From: Flavobacteriia bacterium
GTDB lineage: Bacteria > Bacteroidota > Bacteroidia > Flavobacteriales > Flavobacteriaceae
Assembly: GCA_030626085.1 (NCBI GenBank)
Contig: DAOUPQ010000091.1
Location: 1 to 7,435 of the forward strand
Reading direction: 5' to 3'
Length of the DNA stretch: 7,435 nt
Within the stretch, counting starts at the first letter, position 1; each line of letters begins with the position of its first letter. The notes below the pieces were generated by a model, which searched no databases, was not told the DNA's origin, and saw nothing but the letters and a program-made list of their open reading frames with translations. The position numbers and the translations under genes were made by a program. Positions 1 to 6,494 of this stretch are shown here, in pieces.

Positions 1-860
1 CTACATTGAGTATTGCATTGGCAAAATATTTTAAAACAGAAATTATCTCGAGTGATTCTCGTCAGTTTTATAAAGAAATGAATATCGGTACAGCTGTGCC
101 CAGTGAAGAGGAATTAAACCAAGTCAAACATCATTTTATTCAAAATCGTTCTATTTTTGAAAATTATAGTGTAGGTGATTTTGAAAGGGATGCTTTAAAA
201 AAATTAGATGAACTTTACAAAAAACACAACATTGCCATCATGGTTGGCGGTAGCGGATTATATGTAAATGCCGTATTAAATGGTTTGGATGATTTTCCGG
301 ATATTAACCCTCAAATAAGGGTACAATTAAAAACCGATCTTAAAGAAAAAGGAATTGAATATTTACAAAAACAGTTACTTAAATTAGATCCTGAAACCTA
401 CCAAAAAATTGATATCGATAATCATCAAAGATTGATAAGAGCATTAGAAATTAGTTTGGGTACCGGCAAACCCTATGCCTCATTTTTAAGCCAGAAAAAG
501 AATAAAAGAAACTTCACTCCAATTAAAATTGGTATTACTGCTCCCAGAGAAATTATATACAATCGCATTAACCAGCGCGTAGATATGATGATCGATAACG
601 GGCTCATAGATGAAGCTGAAAAATTATATTCTAACAAAGATTTAAATGCTTTACAAACCGTAGGTTACAAGGAATTGTTTAAATTTTTTGACAAAGAATT
701 TACTTTGGATTTCTCTATTCAAGAAATCAAAAAAAATACCCGTCGTTTTGCAAAAAGACAAAATACATGGTTTAAAAAAGATCAGGAAATAAAATGGTTT
801 GATTATAAAGAAGATCTAAACTTAATAATTAAATATATTAATAATTGTATTGATAAATAA
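1..860 (+). CDS. miaA: tRNA dimethylallyltransferase MiaA (5' end missing)
   Basis: MiaA transfers the dimethylallyl group of DMAPP to N6 of adenosine 37 in tRNAs that read UNN codons; it is a soluble cytoplasmic enzyme. The frame is open from the first bases of the window (Thr codon at position 3), so the TTG at position 6 is internal and not a start. The P-loop (GPTxSGKT type) and roughly 20 residues must lie upstream. Counting from that TTG, visible family motifs are SSDSRQFY (15-22, catalytic Asp loop), GGSGLY (81-86), QRLIRALE (141-148), TVGYKE, and the C-terminal RRFAKRQ...W (246-255) typical of MiaA. The C-terminus is complete, and total length fits the usual 300 or so residues. The channel gene follows after 39 bases on the same strand and may be co-transcribed. 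I see no strong terminator between them. The identification is secure; only the N-terminus is unseen. Confidence 0.96.
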   Translation, partial: TLSIALAKYFKTEIISSDSRQFYKEMNIGTAVPSEEELNQVKHHFIQNRSIFENYSVGDFERDALKKLDELYKKHNIAIMVGGSGLYVNAVLNGLDDFPDINPQIRVQLKTDLKEKGIEYLQKQLLKLDPETYQKIDIDNHQRLIRALEISLGTGKPYASFLSQKKNKRNFTPIKIGITAPREIIYNRINQRVDMMIDNGLIDEAEKLYSNKDLNALQTVGYKELFKFFDKEFTLDFSIQEIKKNTRRFAKRQNTWFKKDQEIKWFDYKEDLNLIIKYINNCIDK

Positions 861-899
861 ATTTTTTAATTTTATCATCAAAACAAAAACCACCTCGCT

Positions 900-2003
900 T
901 TGAAGAATAATTATATATTTTTAGCTCTTTTTCTATTTTTAAGCATATTAAAATTTAATGCACAAAAATCTGACAATGTTATTGTAAAAGATACTTTAGT
1001 TGTTGGTTATAATATTAATGCACCTTTTACTTTTATTGAAAACGGAAAACTAAGTGGATTGAGTTATTTGCTTTGGAAAAAAGTTATTAAAGATGAAAAA
1101 AATACTTTTTATCAATATAAACAAGTCCCTTTAGATAGTTTATTATTAGGATTAGAAAATGGTAGTTTTGATATTGCCCTTTCTCCTTTGACCATCACAA
1201 GTGAAAGGAATGATTATATTGATTTTTCTGTACCTTATTTTATTTCTAATTCAGGTGGTTTGATCAATAGATCAGTTAACACCAATAAACTTCTGGATGT
1301 TGTATCAAATCTTTTTAGTTTGAAATTTTTAAAAATTATTGGATACCTTTTCTTGTTGTTAAGCGTTTTTGGATTTTTGGTATGGATCTTTGAAAGAAAA
1401 GAAAATAAAGAGGAATTTGGACCTGGAATTAAAGGAATTTTAAATGGTATTTGGTGGTCTGCTGTGACCATGACAACTGTTGGCTATGGTGATAAATCTC
1501 CTAAAACACTTGGCGGAAGAATTGTTGGAATAATTTGGATGTTTGCTGCTATCATACTAATATCAAGTATTACGGCAGGTATAACATCGTCATTAACCAT
1601 AAAAAAAATGGAGAATTCATCAGAACTTATCGTTGACTATAAAAAGATCAAAATTGGAACTGTAAATAATTCTGCTACTGAAAGATGGTTATCTGATAAT
1701 TTTTTCTTTAATACCAAATCCTATCATACTTTTGATGAATTATTAGATGGTTTAAGAAATAAAGAAATTGAAATAGTTGCCTACGATGAACCACTTTTAC
1801 GTTATGTTATTAAAAATGATGAAAATAATGAATTTGAAATGTTAAATATAAAGTATAACCTTTCAATGTACGCCTTAGGATTTGGTGAACATCTAGATAA
1901 AAATAGAAAAGAATCAATATCAACCAGGGTATTAAAAATTCTAGAAAGCCCGGAATGGGAAAGATTACTAGCCGAATATAATTTACATGATAACCAACGC
2001 TAA
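900..2003 (+). CDS. GluR0-like ligand-gated potassium channel (split periplasmic binding domain plus pore)
   Basis: This is an ion channel of the prokaryotic ionotropic glutamate receptor type. Domain order in 367 residues is: signal peptide (1-21, ending NAQ); first lobe of an SBP_bac_3 amino-acid-binding domain (about 32-118); TM1 (about 145-163); pore helix and filter TVGYGD (193-198); TM2 (about 205-228); second binding lobe (about 243-355). Expected ligand contacts are present: Arg103 in PLTITSER (binds the ligand alpha-carboxylate in GluRs), Ser258-Ala-Thr260 at the start of a helix in lobe 2, and Asp296 in AYDEP at the site of the amino-group acidic residue. The filter predicts K+ selectivity. 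There is no third C-terminal membrane helix, as in GluR0. The start is a TTG: the upstream in-frame stop is at 867-869, no ATG exists before the pore, and TTG gives a good signal peptide. Family-level role is well supported; the ligand (an amino acid) is inferred. It could be annotated simply as a substrate-binding or ion-channel protein. Confidence 0.9.
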   Translation: MKNNYIFLALFLFLSILKFNAQKSDNVIVKDTLVVGYNINAPFTFIENGKLSGLSYLLWKKVIKDEKNTFYQYKQVPLDSLLLGLENGSFDIALSPLTITSERNDYIDFSVPYFISNSGGLINRSVNTNKLLDVVSNLFSLKFLKIIGYLFLLLSVFGFLVWIFERKENKEEFGPGIKGILNGIWWSAVTMTTVGYGDKSPKTLGGRIVGIIWMFAAIILISSITAGITSSLTIKKMENSSELIVDYKKIKIGTVNNSATERWLSDNFFFNTKSYHTFDELLDGLRNKEIEIVAYDEPLLRYVIKNDENNEFEMLNIKYNLSMYALGFGEHLDKNRKESISTRVLKILESPEWERLLAEYNLHDNQR

Positions 2004-2016
2004 CCCAGCTGGGTTA
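2001..2016. terminator. 16-base perfect palindrome joining two convergent genes
   Basis: The sequence TAACCCAGCTGGGTTA is a perfect palindrome (6-base arms around AGCT). Its first three bases are the TAA stop of the channel gene and its last three are the complementary TAA stop of the minus-strand carboxypeptidase gene. Its position suggests a bidirectional transcription end. The downstream T-tract expected of a strong intrinsic terminator is missing on both strands (AAAAATTATT follows on plus), so this is at best a weak or Rho-assisted terminator. An AT-only hairpin (arms 2017-2024 and 2028-2035) abuts it. Confidence 0.5.
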
Positions 2017-3297
2017 AAAATTATTGTATAATTTTATAAATACTTTCTCCATCTCTTTTTTCCTTTCGGTAGAACTACCCTGATAATGATTATTCATATA
2101 GCTAAAAATTAAAACAGTACCTTTTTTTGTGATCAAATAACCACTCAGATTATAATTGTTTGACAATGTACCTGACTTGGCATAAATATAAGGTTTTTCA
2201 TTATCGTAATATTTTTTTAAAGTACCCGTTTCACCTCCTATCGGAAAATAGGATAACAACTTTTCATGAGGAATTTCACGATACATTTTTTTGAGAAGAT
2301 AAACCAAACTTTCAGGTGTAAATAAATTGTATCTCGATAATCCTGAACCATCAACCCAACGCGGTTTTTGAGGTATATCTAGCAAATAATTCTCTAATGA
2401 ATAATCAATCGCTTTTTTAACACTATAGACACTATCAACTTCATTTCCAACTTGTAACATTAATTGTTCTGCAATAAAATTATCACTTACAACCAACATT
2501 TGTTTGTATAAAGAATCATAGGAAACGCTGTAAAAAGGTTTGAATAAGATATCTTTTTTAGGATTTATTACAACAATTTTCTTTCCAATTTCATTTCCTA
2601 ATAAATCTGCAACCATTTGATTAGAGGTCTTAAAAGGTATTTGCCTCTCTTTAAAACTATCTGTAGATCTTACATAAAATTGATTACAATCGTAATCTCT
2701 TCTAATATCTTTATCATCATTAATTTCTACATATTTATTAAAAAAATCCGGTAAAACCGTAATACTGTCTGAAATTTTGGTCAGCTCTAATACATTACCA
2801 TAAATGGGAAATTGACTTTTTTCAGGCATATAATAATAGGTGTAATCATCCCATGCCCAACCTAATCCATAAACCGGTTCTTCAATATTTTCATCTACTA
2901 AATAGATATTCTGATTCGTACTCTTTAAAAAGTTGATGGTTTTACTATCATCAAAATCATACAAAAATGATGGATCTGCAGTACCTTTTATTATTAATGA
3001 GTCAGAATTTTTAAAGTATTGCAAACCAATTACCGAATCTTTAAAGGTTTTATAAGAAGTGTAAAAAGTAAAAAGTTTGGTATTGGAGGCAGGTGTAAAG
3101 TACTTATCACCATTATAATTAATAATTTCTTTTCCTTTTTTTATATTATAAACTACCAGACCCCTAAAATAATTATTGGTTTTGTTTTGTTTCTTTAGAT
3201 CTTTTTCAATTTTTTGTGAAGCACATGAATTGAGAACCACCAAACTAATGACAAATAATATTAAATTTATAAGTAACCTATTCTTCAAAATATTCAT
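2014..3297 (-). CDS. dacB: D-alanyl-D-alanine carboxypeptidase/endopeptidase, S13 (PBP4) family, lipoprotein
   Basis: This is a penicillin-binding protein of peptidase family S13, which cleaves the terminal D-Ala or the cross-bridge of peptidoglycan in the periplasm. Counting from the ATG at 3297 (427 residues), the N-terminus is a signal peptide with a lipobox LNSC ending at Cys25, so it is probably a lipoprotein. The three active-site motifs are present: SNTK (Ser71, Lys74), SDN (271-273) and KSGT (374-377, in place of the commoner KTG). The S13-typical DGSGLSRYN block (from 316) is also present. Length is somewhat below E. coli PBP4. A TTG at 3309 would add four residues, but the ATG gives the more normal signal peptide and was chosen. 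Its first 20 bases overlap the end of the helicase gene, indicating a shared transcript and probably coupled translation. The family call is firm; whether it is mainly carboxypeptidase or endopeptidase cannot be told. Confidence 0.92.
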   Translation of the reverse strand: MNILKNRLLINLILFVISLVVLNSCASQKIEKDLKKQNKTNNYFRGLVVYNIKKGKEIINYNGDKYFTPASNTKLFTFYTSYKTFKDSVIGLQYFKNSDSLIIKGTADPSFLYDFDDSKTINFLKSTNQNIYLVDENIEEPVYGLGWAWDDYTYYYMPEKSQFPIYGNVLELTKISDSITVLPDFFNKYVEINDDKDIRRDYDCNQFYVRSTDSFKERQIPFKTSNQMVADLLGNEIGKKIVVINPKKDILFKPFYSVSYDSLYKQMLVVSDNFIAEQLMLQVGNEVDSVYSVKKAIDYSLENYLLDIPQKPRWVDGSGLSRYNLFTPESLVYLLKKMYREIPHEKLLSYFPIGGETGTLKKYYDNEKPYIYAKSGTLSNNYNLSGYLITKKGTVLIFSYMNNHYQGSSTERKKEMEKVFIKLYNNF

Positions 3298-4705
3298 CTT
3301 TAAAACCAATTAAATATAATTTTTTTTGTGCCCGTGTAATAGCTGTATACAACCAACGAAGGTAAGAAATATCCTGACCATCAGGCAAATAAGGTTGTTC
3401 AATAAATACGTTTTTCCATTGTCCGCCTTGAGATTTATGACAAGTCATTGCATATGAGAATTTTACCTGTAGAGAATTAAAAAATTTATTGTTTTTAACA
3501 GCGAGCATTATTTTGTATTTTGATCTTAGATCACTGTAATCTTTGGCAATTTCCTGATACAATTTATTAGATTCTTTAAATGTAAGCGATGGAGATTCAC
3601 TGTGTAATGTGTCTAATAACAAAACGGTATCAAAAGGATTTTGATTGGGATAATCAATCATTCTAAGTTTCACTTCAATAAAATGGAAACCGTAAAGGTC
3701 AATAAATTTATAGATTTCTAAAATTTCACATATATCACCATTAGCGATAAATCCAACATCTTTTGAATCCTTTAACCAATAATAATTATTTTTAACGATC
3801 ATTATAAAATCTCCGGTTGTTATTTCATTATCACGATCTAAAATTCTATTTCTAATTTGTTGATTGTACAAATTTGCTCTTTTATTCGATCTTACAATTA
3901 AAGCTGTATCTTCAATACTGTTTTGGTCATATGCAGTATAAAATGCATCTAATATTTCATCACCATCCGTTAATCGAATAATATCTTGATAATCAAGATG
4001 AAACTTAAATGGTTCAAAATAATTATTTTGAATAATTTCTCGCAAATTGGTTGCATTTGCCAAGATTCCAGAATCATGATGCTGCCGCATTACTTCATCT
4101 AATTCAATTTCATAAACATCTTTTTGATAATTATAATCTAAAACTTTTCTATCCAGAGCCGGACTTAATTCTAATCTTACAGGTGGTAATTGAGCAGTGT
4201 CACCAATTAATATCATTTTACAATTCTTTCCTGAATAAACATAGCTGATAAGATCATCCAACAAAGAATTATTTTCAAATAGTTTACCTTCAACATTTGT
4301 GTTAGGAATCATTGATGCTTCATCAATAATAAAAATTGTATTGGTGTGTTTATTCTTTTGTAAAGTAAAACTAACACCTCCTCCACTTGCTTTTTTAGGA
4401 AAGTATATTTTTTTGTGTATTGTAAATGCTTGTTTGTTTGAATAATTAGCCATTACTTTTGCTGCTCTGCCGGTAGGTGCCAATAAAACAGATTTCATAC
4501 CAACTTTCCATAAATTATTTACCAAGCTACTTATAATGGTAGTTTTTCCAGTGCCGGCATACCCTTTAAGTAAAAATAAACCTTTCTGATTTTCATCAAA
4601 TACAAAATCGGATAACTTAATAAAAAGTTCATTTTGTATTGCTGTAGGATTATGCCTGAAATTCTTTAGAAGTTCGGTATAAAAAACAGAAGCTGCTTCT
4701 ATCAT
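3278..4705 (-). CDS. RecD-like superfamily 1 DNA helicase / AAA family ATPase
   Basis: This is a 475-residue cytoplasmic ATP-dependent helicase of the RecD/TraA-like SF1B group. Motif I (Walker A) is GYAGTGKT (48-55), followed by motif Ia APTGRAA (76-82). Motif II (Walker B) is IIDEAS (126-131), motif III is GDTAQLPPV (168-176). The UvrD_C_2-type C-terminal block carries TCHKSQG (421-427) and the motif VI region YTAITRAQ (453-460) with the arginine finger. It is shorter than RecD or RecD2 and lacks a large N-terminal extension, matching the compact form annotated in Bacteroidetes as 'AAA family ATPase' or 'ATP-dependent RecD-like helicase'. Its role in repair or recombination is inferred from family only; no RecB or RecC partner is nearby. 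The ATG at 4703-4705 follows an AT-rich divergent region. It is the first gene of the leftward unit with the carboxypeptidase, although the two functions are unrelated. Confidence 0.9.
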   Translation of the reverse strand: MIEAASVFYTELLKNFRHNPTAIQNELFIKLSDFVFDENQKGLFLLKGYAGTGKTTIISSLVNNLWKVGMKSVLLAPTGRAAKVMANYSNKQAFTIHKKIYFPKKASGGGVSFTLQKNKHTNTIFIIDEASMIPNTNVEGKLFENNSLLDDLISYVYSGKNCKMILIGDTAQLPPVRLELSPALDRKVLDYNYQKDVYEIELDEVMRQHHDSGILANATNLREIIQNNYFEPFKFHLDYQDIIRLTDGDEILDAFYTAYDQNSIEDTALIVRSNKRANLYNQQIRNRILDRDNEITTGDFIMIVKNNYYWLKDSKDVGFIANGDICEILEIYKFIDLYGFHFIEVKLRMIDYPNQNPFDTVLLLDTLHSESPSLTFKESNKLYQEIAKDYSDLRSKYKIMLAVKNNKFFNSLQVKFSYAMTCHKSQGGQWKNVFIEQPYLPDGQDISYLRWLYTAITRAQKKLYLIGFKDEYFEE

Positions 4706-4729
4706 TCTATAATTAATATTTTATTTGAA

Positions 4730-4737
4730 CAAACTTA
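4730..4737 (-). promoter_or_regulatory. Candidate -7 element for the helicase-carboxypeptidase unit
   Basis: On the minus strand this reads TAAGTTTG followed by T, a full match to the Bacteroidetes -7 consensus TAnnTTTG(Y). It lies 25 bases before the helicase ATG, giving a short leader. No TTG sits 17-23 bases upstream (the nearest is at 11 bases), so the -33 half is not convincing, and in such AT-rich DNA a chance match is possible. Confidence 0.4.
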
Positions 4738-4767
4738 ATTTAAATATTCAATTTGTACTTTAGAAAA

Positions 4768-4807
4768 TTTAAAGTTTTATTAACGAACTATTTTTTTAAA
4801 CTTTAAA
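4768..4807. repeat. 10-base inverted repeat with 20-base spacer
   Basis: TTTAAAGTTT at 4768-4777 is the exact reverse complement of AAACTTTAAA at 4798-4807. It sits between the two divergent promoter candidates and could be an operator or simply a consequence of extreme AT content. No T-tract or GC core makes it look like a terminator. Confidence 0.35.
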
Positions 4808-4881
4808 AGATAAATAAAGTAAGTTTATATATTATTTTTATATTTGTTTATAAATTCAAACTTTATTCATGAATTATTTCT

Positions 4882-4911
4882 TTTGTGATTAAAAAAATTT
4901 TGTAAATTTGC
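4882..4911 (+). promoter_or_regulatory. Bacteroidetes-type promoter for the membrane protein - DUF3822 - rsmD unit
   Basis: TTTG at 4882-4885 is the -33 element. After a 17-base spacer, TAAATTTGC at 4903-4911 is the -7 element, a full match to TAnnTTTGY, the consensus known for the Bacteroidetes primary sigma factor. A start site near 4915-4920 would give a leader of about 25 bases, running through an A-rich stretch to the ATG at 4943. Both halves, spacing and position agree, making this the best-supported promoter in the window. Confidence 0.8.
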
Positions 4912-4942
4912 GATTATCCATTTTAAAATAAATAAATAAAAA

Positions 4943-5674
4943 ATGACTTCAATTTTAATTATTATAGTAGCAATTATTGCTGTTGGTTTATTAGCCTATT
5001 TAATTGTAAATGTTATTCCAAGTAAATTAAAACCATTGGTTTCTTTAGTCTTATGGGTAATTATTGGTTATTTAGGGTATAGTGTTTACTCTTCAATTAT
5101 GAAACCAATAAACTTTAACAAAAACAAAAAAGTTAAATACGCTAAAGTTATTAACAATTTAAAAATTATTCGTGATGCTGAAATTGCTTATGGAGAAGTA
5201 AACAGAACATTTACAAGTGATAAAAATGGTCTGATTGCATTTATTGATACAGCACAGTTTGCAATAACCGAAGTAAAAAACATTGTTGTTACAGAAAAAA
5301 GAGGTAGAATTACCGTTGATGTTGAAAAAAGAGTTGTTGATACTGTTGGTTTTGAGCCTGTTAAAAAGTCTTTTGAAGGAAGAGATTACAAAAATATGTT
5401 TAAAGTTCCGGGTACTGATGCTGAATTTGAATTAAAATCTGATGTAATTGAAAAAGTACAAGGTGTAAAAACATCTGTTTTTGAAGCTAAAGTTGCAAAG
5501 GATATTATTTTAAAAGGAATGGATAAGGATTTGATAAATGTTGAAAAAGAACAACTGGGTGGTATAAATATACCTGGTGAATATATTTCTGTAGGTTCAT
5601 TAAACGAAGTAAACTCAAACGGTAACTGGCCTCCATTATATGATGGTAAAAGAGAAGTTTCAGATAAAAAATAA
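4943..5674 (+). CDS. Two-helix membrane protein of unknown function
   Basis: I do not recognise a named family. The 243-residue product begins with two hydrophobic helices (about 3-24 and 30-52) separated by a short loop containing Pro26 and two lysines, so it is probably a membrane hairpin. The remaining 190 or so residues are soluble, with either orientation possible. Residues 66-101 (a YAKV...LKIIRDAEIAYGEVNRTF segment followed by GLIAFID) recall the pattern seen after the N-terminal helix in pilin-like and pseudopilin proteins, but there is no prepilin leader, so this is only a resemblance. The tail is rich in Lys, Val and Glu and looks like a beta-rich domain. It has its own strong promoter and an A-rich leader, suggesting steady expression. 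It overlaps the DUF3822 start by 35 bases, and a terminator-like hairpin lies 36 bases after its stop. Confidence 0.85.
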   Translation: MTSILIIIVAIIAVGLLAYLIVNVIPSKLKPLVSLVLWVIIGYLGYSVYSSIMKPINFNKNKKVKYAKVINNLKIIRDAEIAYGEVNRTFTSDKNGLIAFIDTAQFAITEVKNIVVTEKRGRITVDVEKRVVDTVGFEPVKKSFEGRDYKNMFKVPGTDAEFELKSDVIEKVQGVKTSVFEAKVAKDIILKGMDKDLINVEKEQLGGINIPGEYISVGSLNEVNSNGNWPPLYDGKREVSDKK

Positions 5675-6494
5675 TTCATCAGAATTATATAATCCTGACG
5701 ATAATCATTTATCCATCCAAATCAGTTTGGATGGATTTTCTTTTTGTACTATAAACAAAATTACCAATAAAATTCCTTCATTAGTACATTATCCTTTTTC
5801 AAATAACTCACCTACACCACAAAAACATTTGCAAAATGTAAAGCGTATATTTGAAAAAGAACCTTTACTTCATAAAAAATATGATTCAGTTAATGTTTCC
5901 CATATAAACAACTTATCATCATTTGTTCCCAAGGCATTATTTAATGATCAAAATCTGGCCAATTACTTAAAATTTGGCCATAAGATCTTTAGAAACGATT
6001 ATATTGTTTATGATATAATCAATAATCATGAGCTTGTAAATGTCTATATTCCTTTTGTAAATATCAATAATTTTCTAATTGATAAATTTGGTAGTTTTGA
6101 ATACAAACATTTTTCAACGGTTTTAATCAAAAATTTATTAGATATCTATAAATTTAGCGAAAGACCTCATATGTTTGTTATGGTTAATGAAACACATTTT
6201 GAAATAATCACCATAGCAAATAATAGCTTTCAATTGTATAACTCATTCTCATACAAAAGTAAAGAAGATCTTATTTATTATATTTTGTTTACTGCTGAGC
6301 AACTAGACTTTAACCCCAATTATTTTGAGTTGATCTTTTTAGGAGAAACTGTTGAGGATGATGAAATTTTTGATATAACTTATAAATATGTCCGCAATAT
6401 CAATTTTTTAGAAAACAGACATAAATACGCATTGAACAAAGAGTTTACAGAAGATATGCAACGTAAATACTTTACTTTACTACACCAATACTAA
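5640..6494 (+). CDS. DUF3822 family protein (possible actin-like fold)
   Basis: The 284-residue product matches what I know of DUF3822, a Bacteroidetes family usually encoded just before rsmD. The recognisable part is the N-terminal strand-turn-strand HLSIQISLDGFSFC (23-36), which resembles the first phosphate-binding hairpin of actin/sugar-kinase folds. From memory, a Bacteroides member of the family was solved with an actin-like ATPase fold; the biochemical function is unknown to me. No signal peptide or membrane segment is seen, so it is probably cytoplasmic. ATG codons at 5640 and 5643 are both possible starts, each overlapping the previous gene by more than 30 bases; no later ATG precedes the conserved hairpin. 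The stop overlaps the rsmD start by one base (TAATG), implying translational coupling. A terminator-like hairpin lies inside codons 24-36. Confidence 0.85.
   Translation: MMVKEKFQIKNNSSELYNPDDNHLSIQISLDGFSFCTINKITNKIPSLVHYPFSNNSPTPQKHLQNVKRIFEKEPLLHKKYDSVNVSHINNLSSFVPKALFNDQNLANYLKFGHKIFRNDYIVYDIINNHELVNVYIPFVNINNFLIDKFGSFEYKHFSTVLIKNLLDIYKFSERPHMFVMVNETHFEIITIANNSFQLYNSFSYKSKEDLIYYILFTAEQLDFNPNYFELIFLGETVEDDEIFDITYKYVRNINFLENRHKYALNKEFTEDMQRKYFTLLHQY
5711..5747 (+). terminator. Intrinsic-terminator-like hairpin inside the DUF3822 gene
   Basis: ATCCATCCAAA (5711-5721) pairs perfectly with TTTGGATGGAT (5726-5736) around a TCAG loop, and is followed by TTTCTTTTTGT. This gives an 11-base-pair stem, a tetraloop and a U-rich tail on the plus strand, the full form of an intrinsic terminator. 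It lies 36 bases beyond the stop of the membrane-protein gene, where its terminator would be expected, yet it falls within the early codons of DUF3822. It may therefore trim or attenuate transcription into DUF3822 and rsmD. On the minus strand there is no T-tract. The stem has only four G-C pairs, so strength is uncertain. Confidence 0.6.

Larger units (their letters stand above)
4706..4942. promoter_or_regulatory. AT-rich divergent intergenic region
   Basis: This 237-base stretch separates the leftward helicase unit from the rightward membrane-protein unit and is almost entirely A and T. It holds the promoters listed separately, an inverted repeat (4768-4807), a 10-base palindrome ATTCATGAAT at 4865-4874 just upstream of the rightward -33 box, and a second plus-strand TATATTTGT match (4839-4847) that lacks a TTG at the proper distance. 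The leader directly before the ATG at 4943 is A-rich with TAAA repeats, as is common for well-expressed Bacteroidetes genes. I see no convincing small protein or RNA gene in it. Confidence 0.7.

Noticed and set aside
6..8. TTG at position 6 as the start of miaA
   Set aside because: The frame is open to the left edge and the essential P-loop of MiaA would be missing, so the codon is internal and the gene is cut by the window.
851..877. TGATAAA / TTTATCA hairpin as a terminator after miaA
   Set aside because: The stem is seven pairs with one G-C pair, the loop is 13 bases and no T-tract follows, so it is not convincing.
1235..1471. 78-codon open frame on the minus strand inside the channel gene
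   Set aside because: It lies antisense to a gene with clear domains, has no recognisable motif or start signal, and is a by-product of base composition.
3298..3309. TTG at 3309 as the start of the carboxypeptidase
   Set aside because: The ATG at 3297 gives a standard lipoprotein signal peptide and a smaller overlap; the upstream TTG only adds four residues.
4051..4248. 65-codon open frame on the plus strand inside the helicase gene
   Set aside because: It is antisense to the helicase coding sequence and its His/Leu-rich translation resembles no protein family.
5386..5679. 97-codon open frame on the minus strand within the membrane-protein gene
   Set aside because: It is antisense to a gene with its own promoter, rich in Ser/Pro/Phe as expected for a reverse reading, and has no supporting signal.
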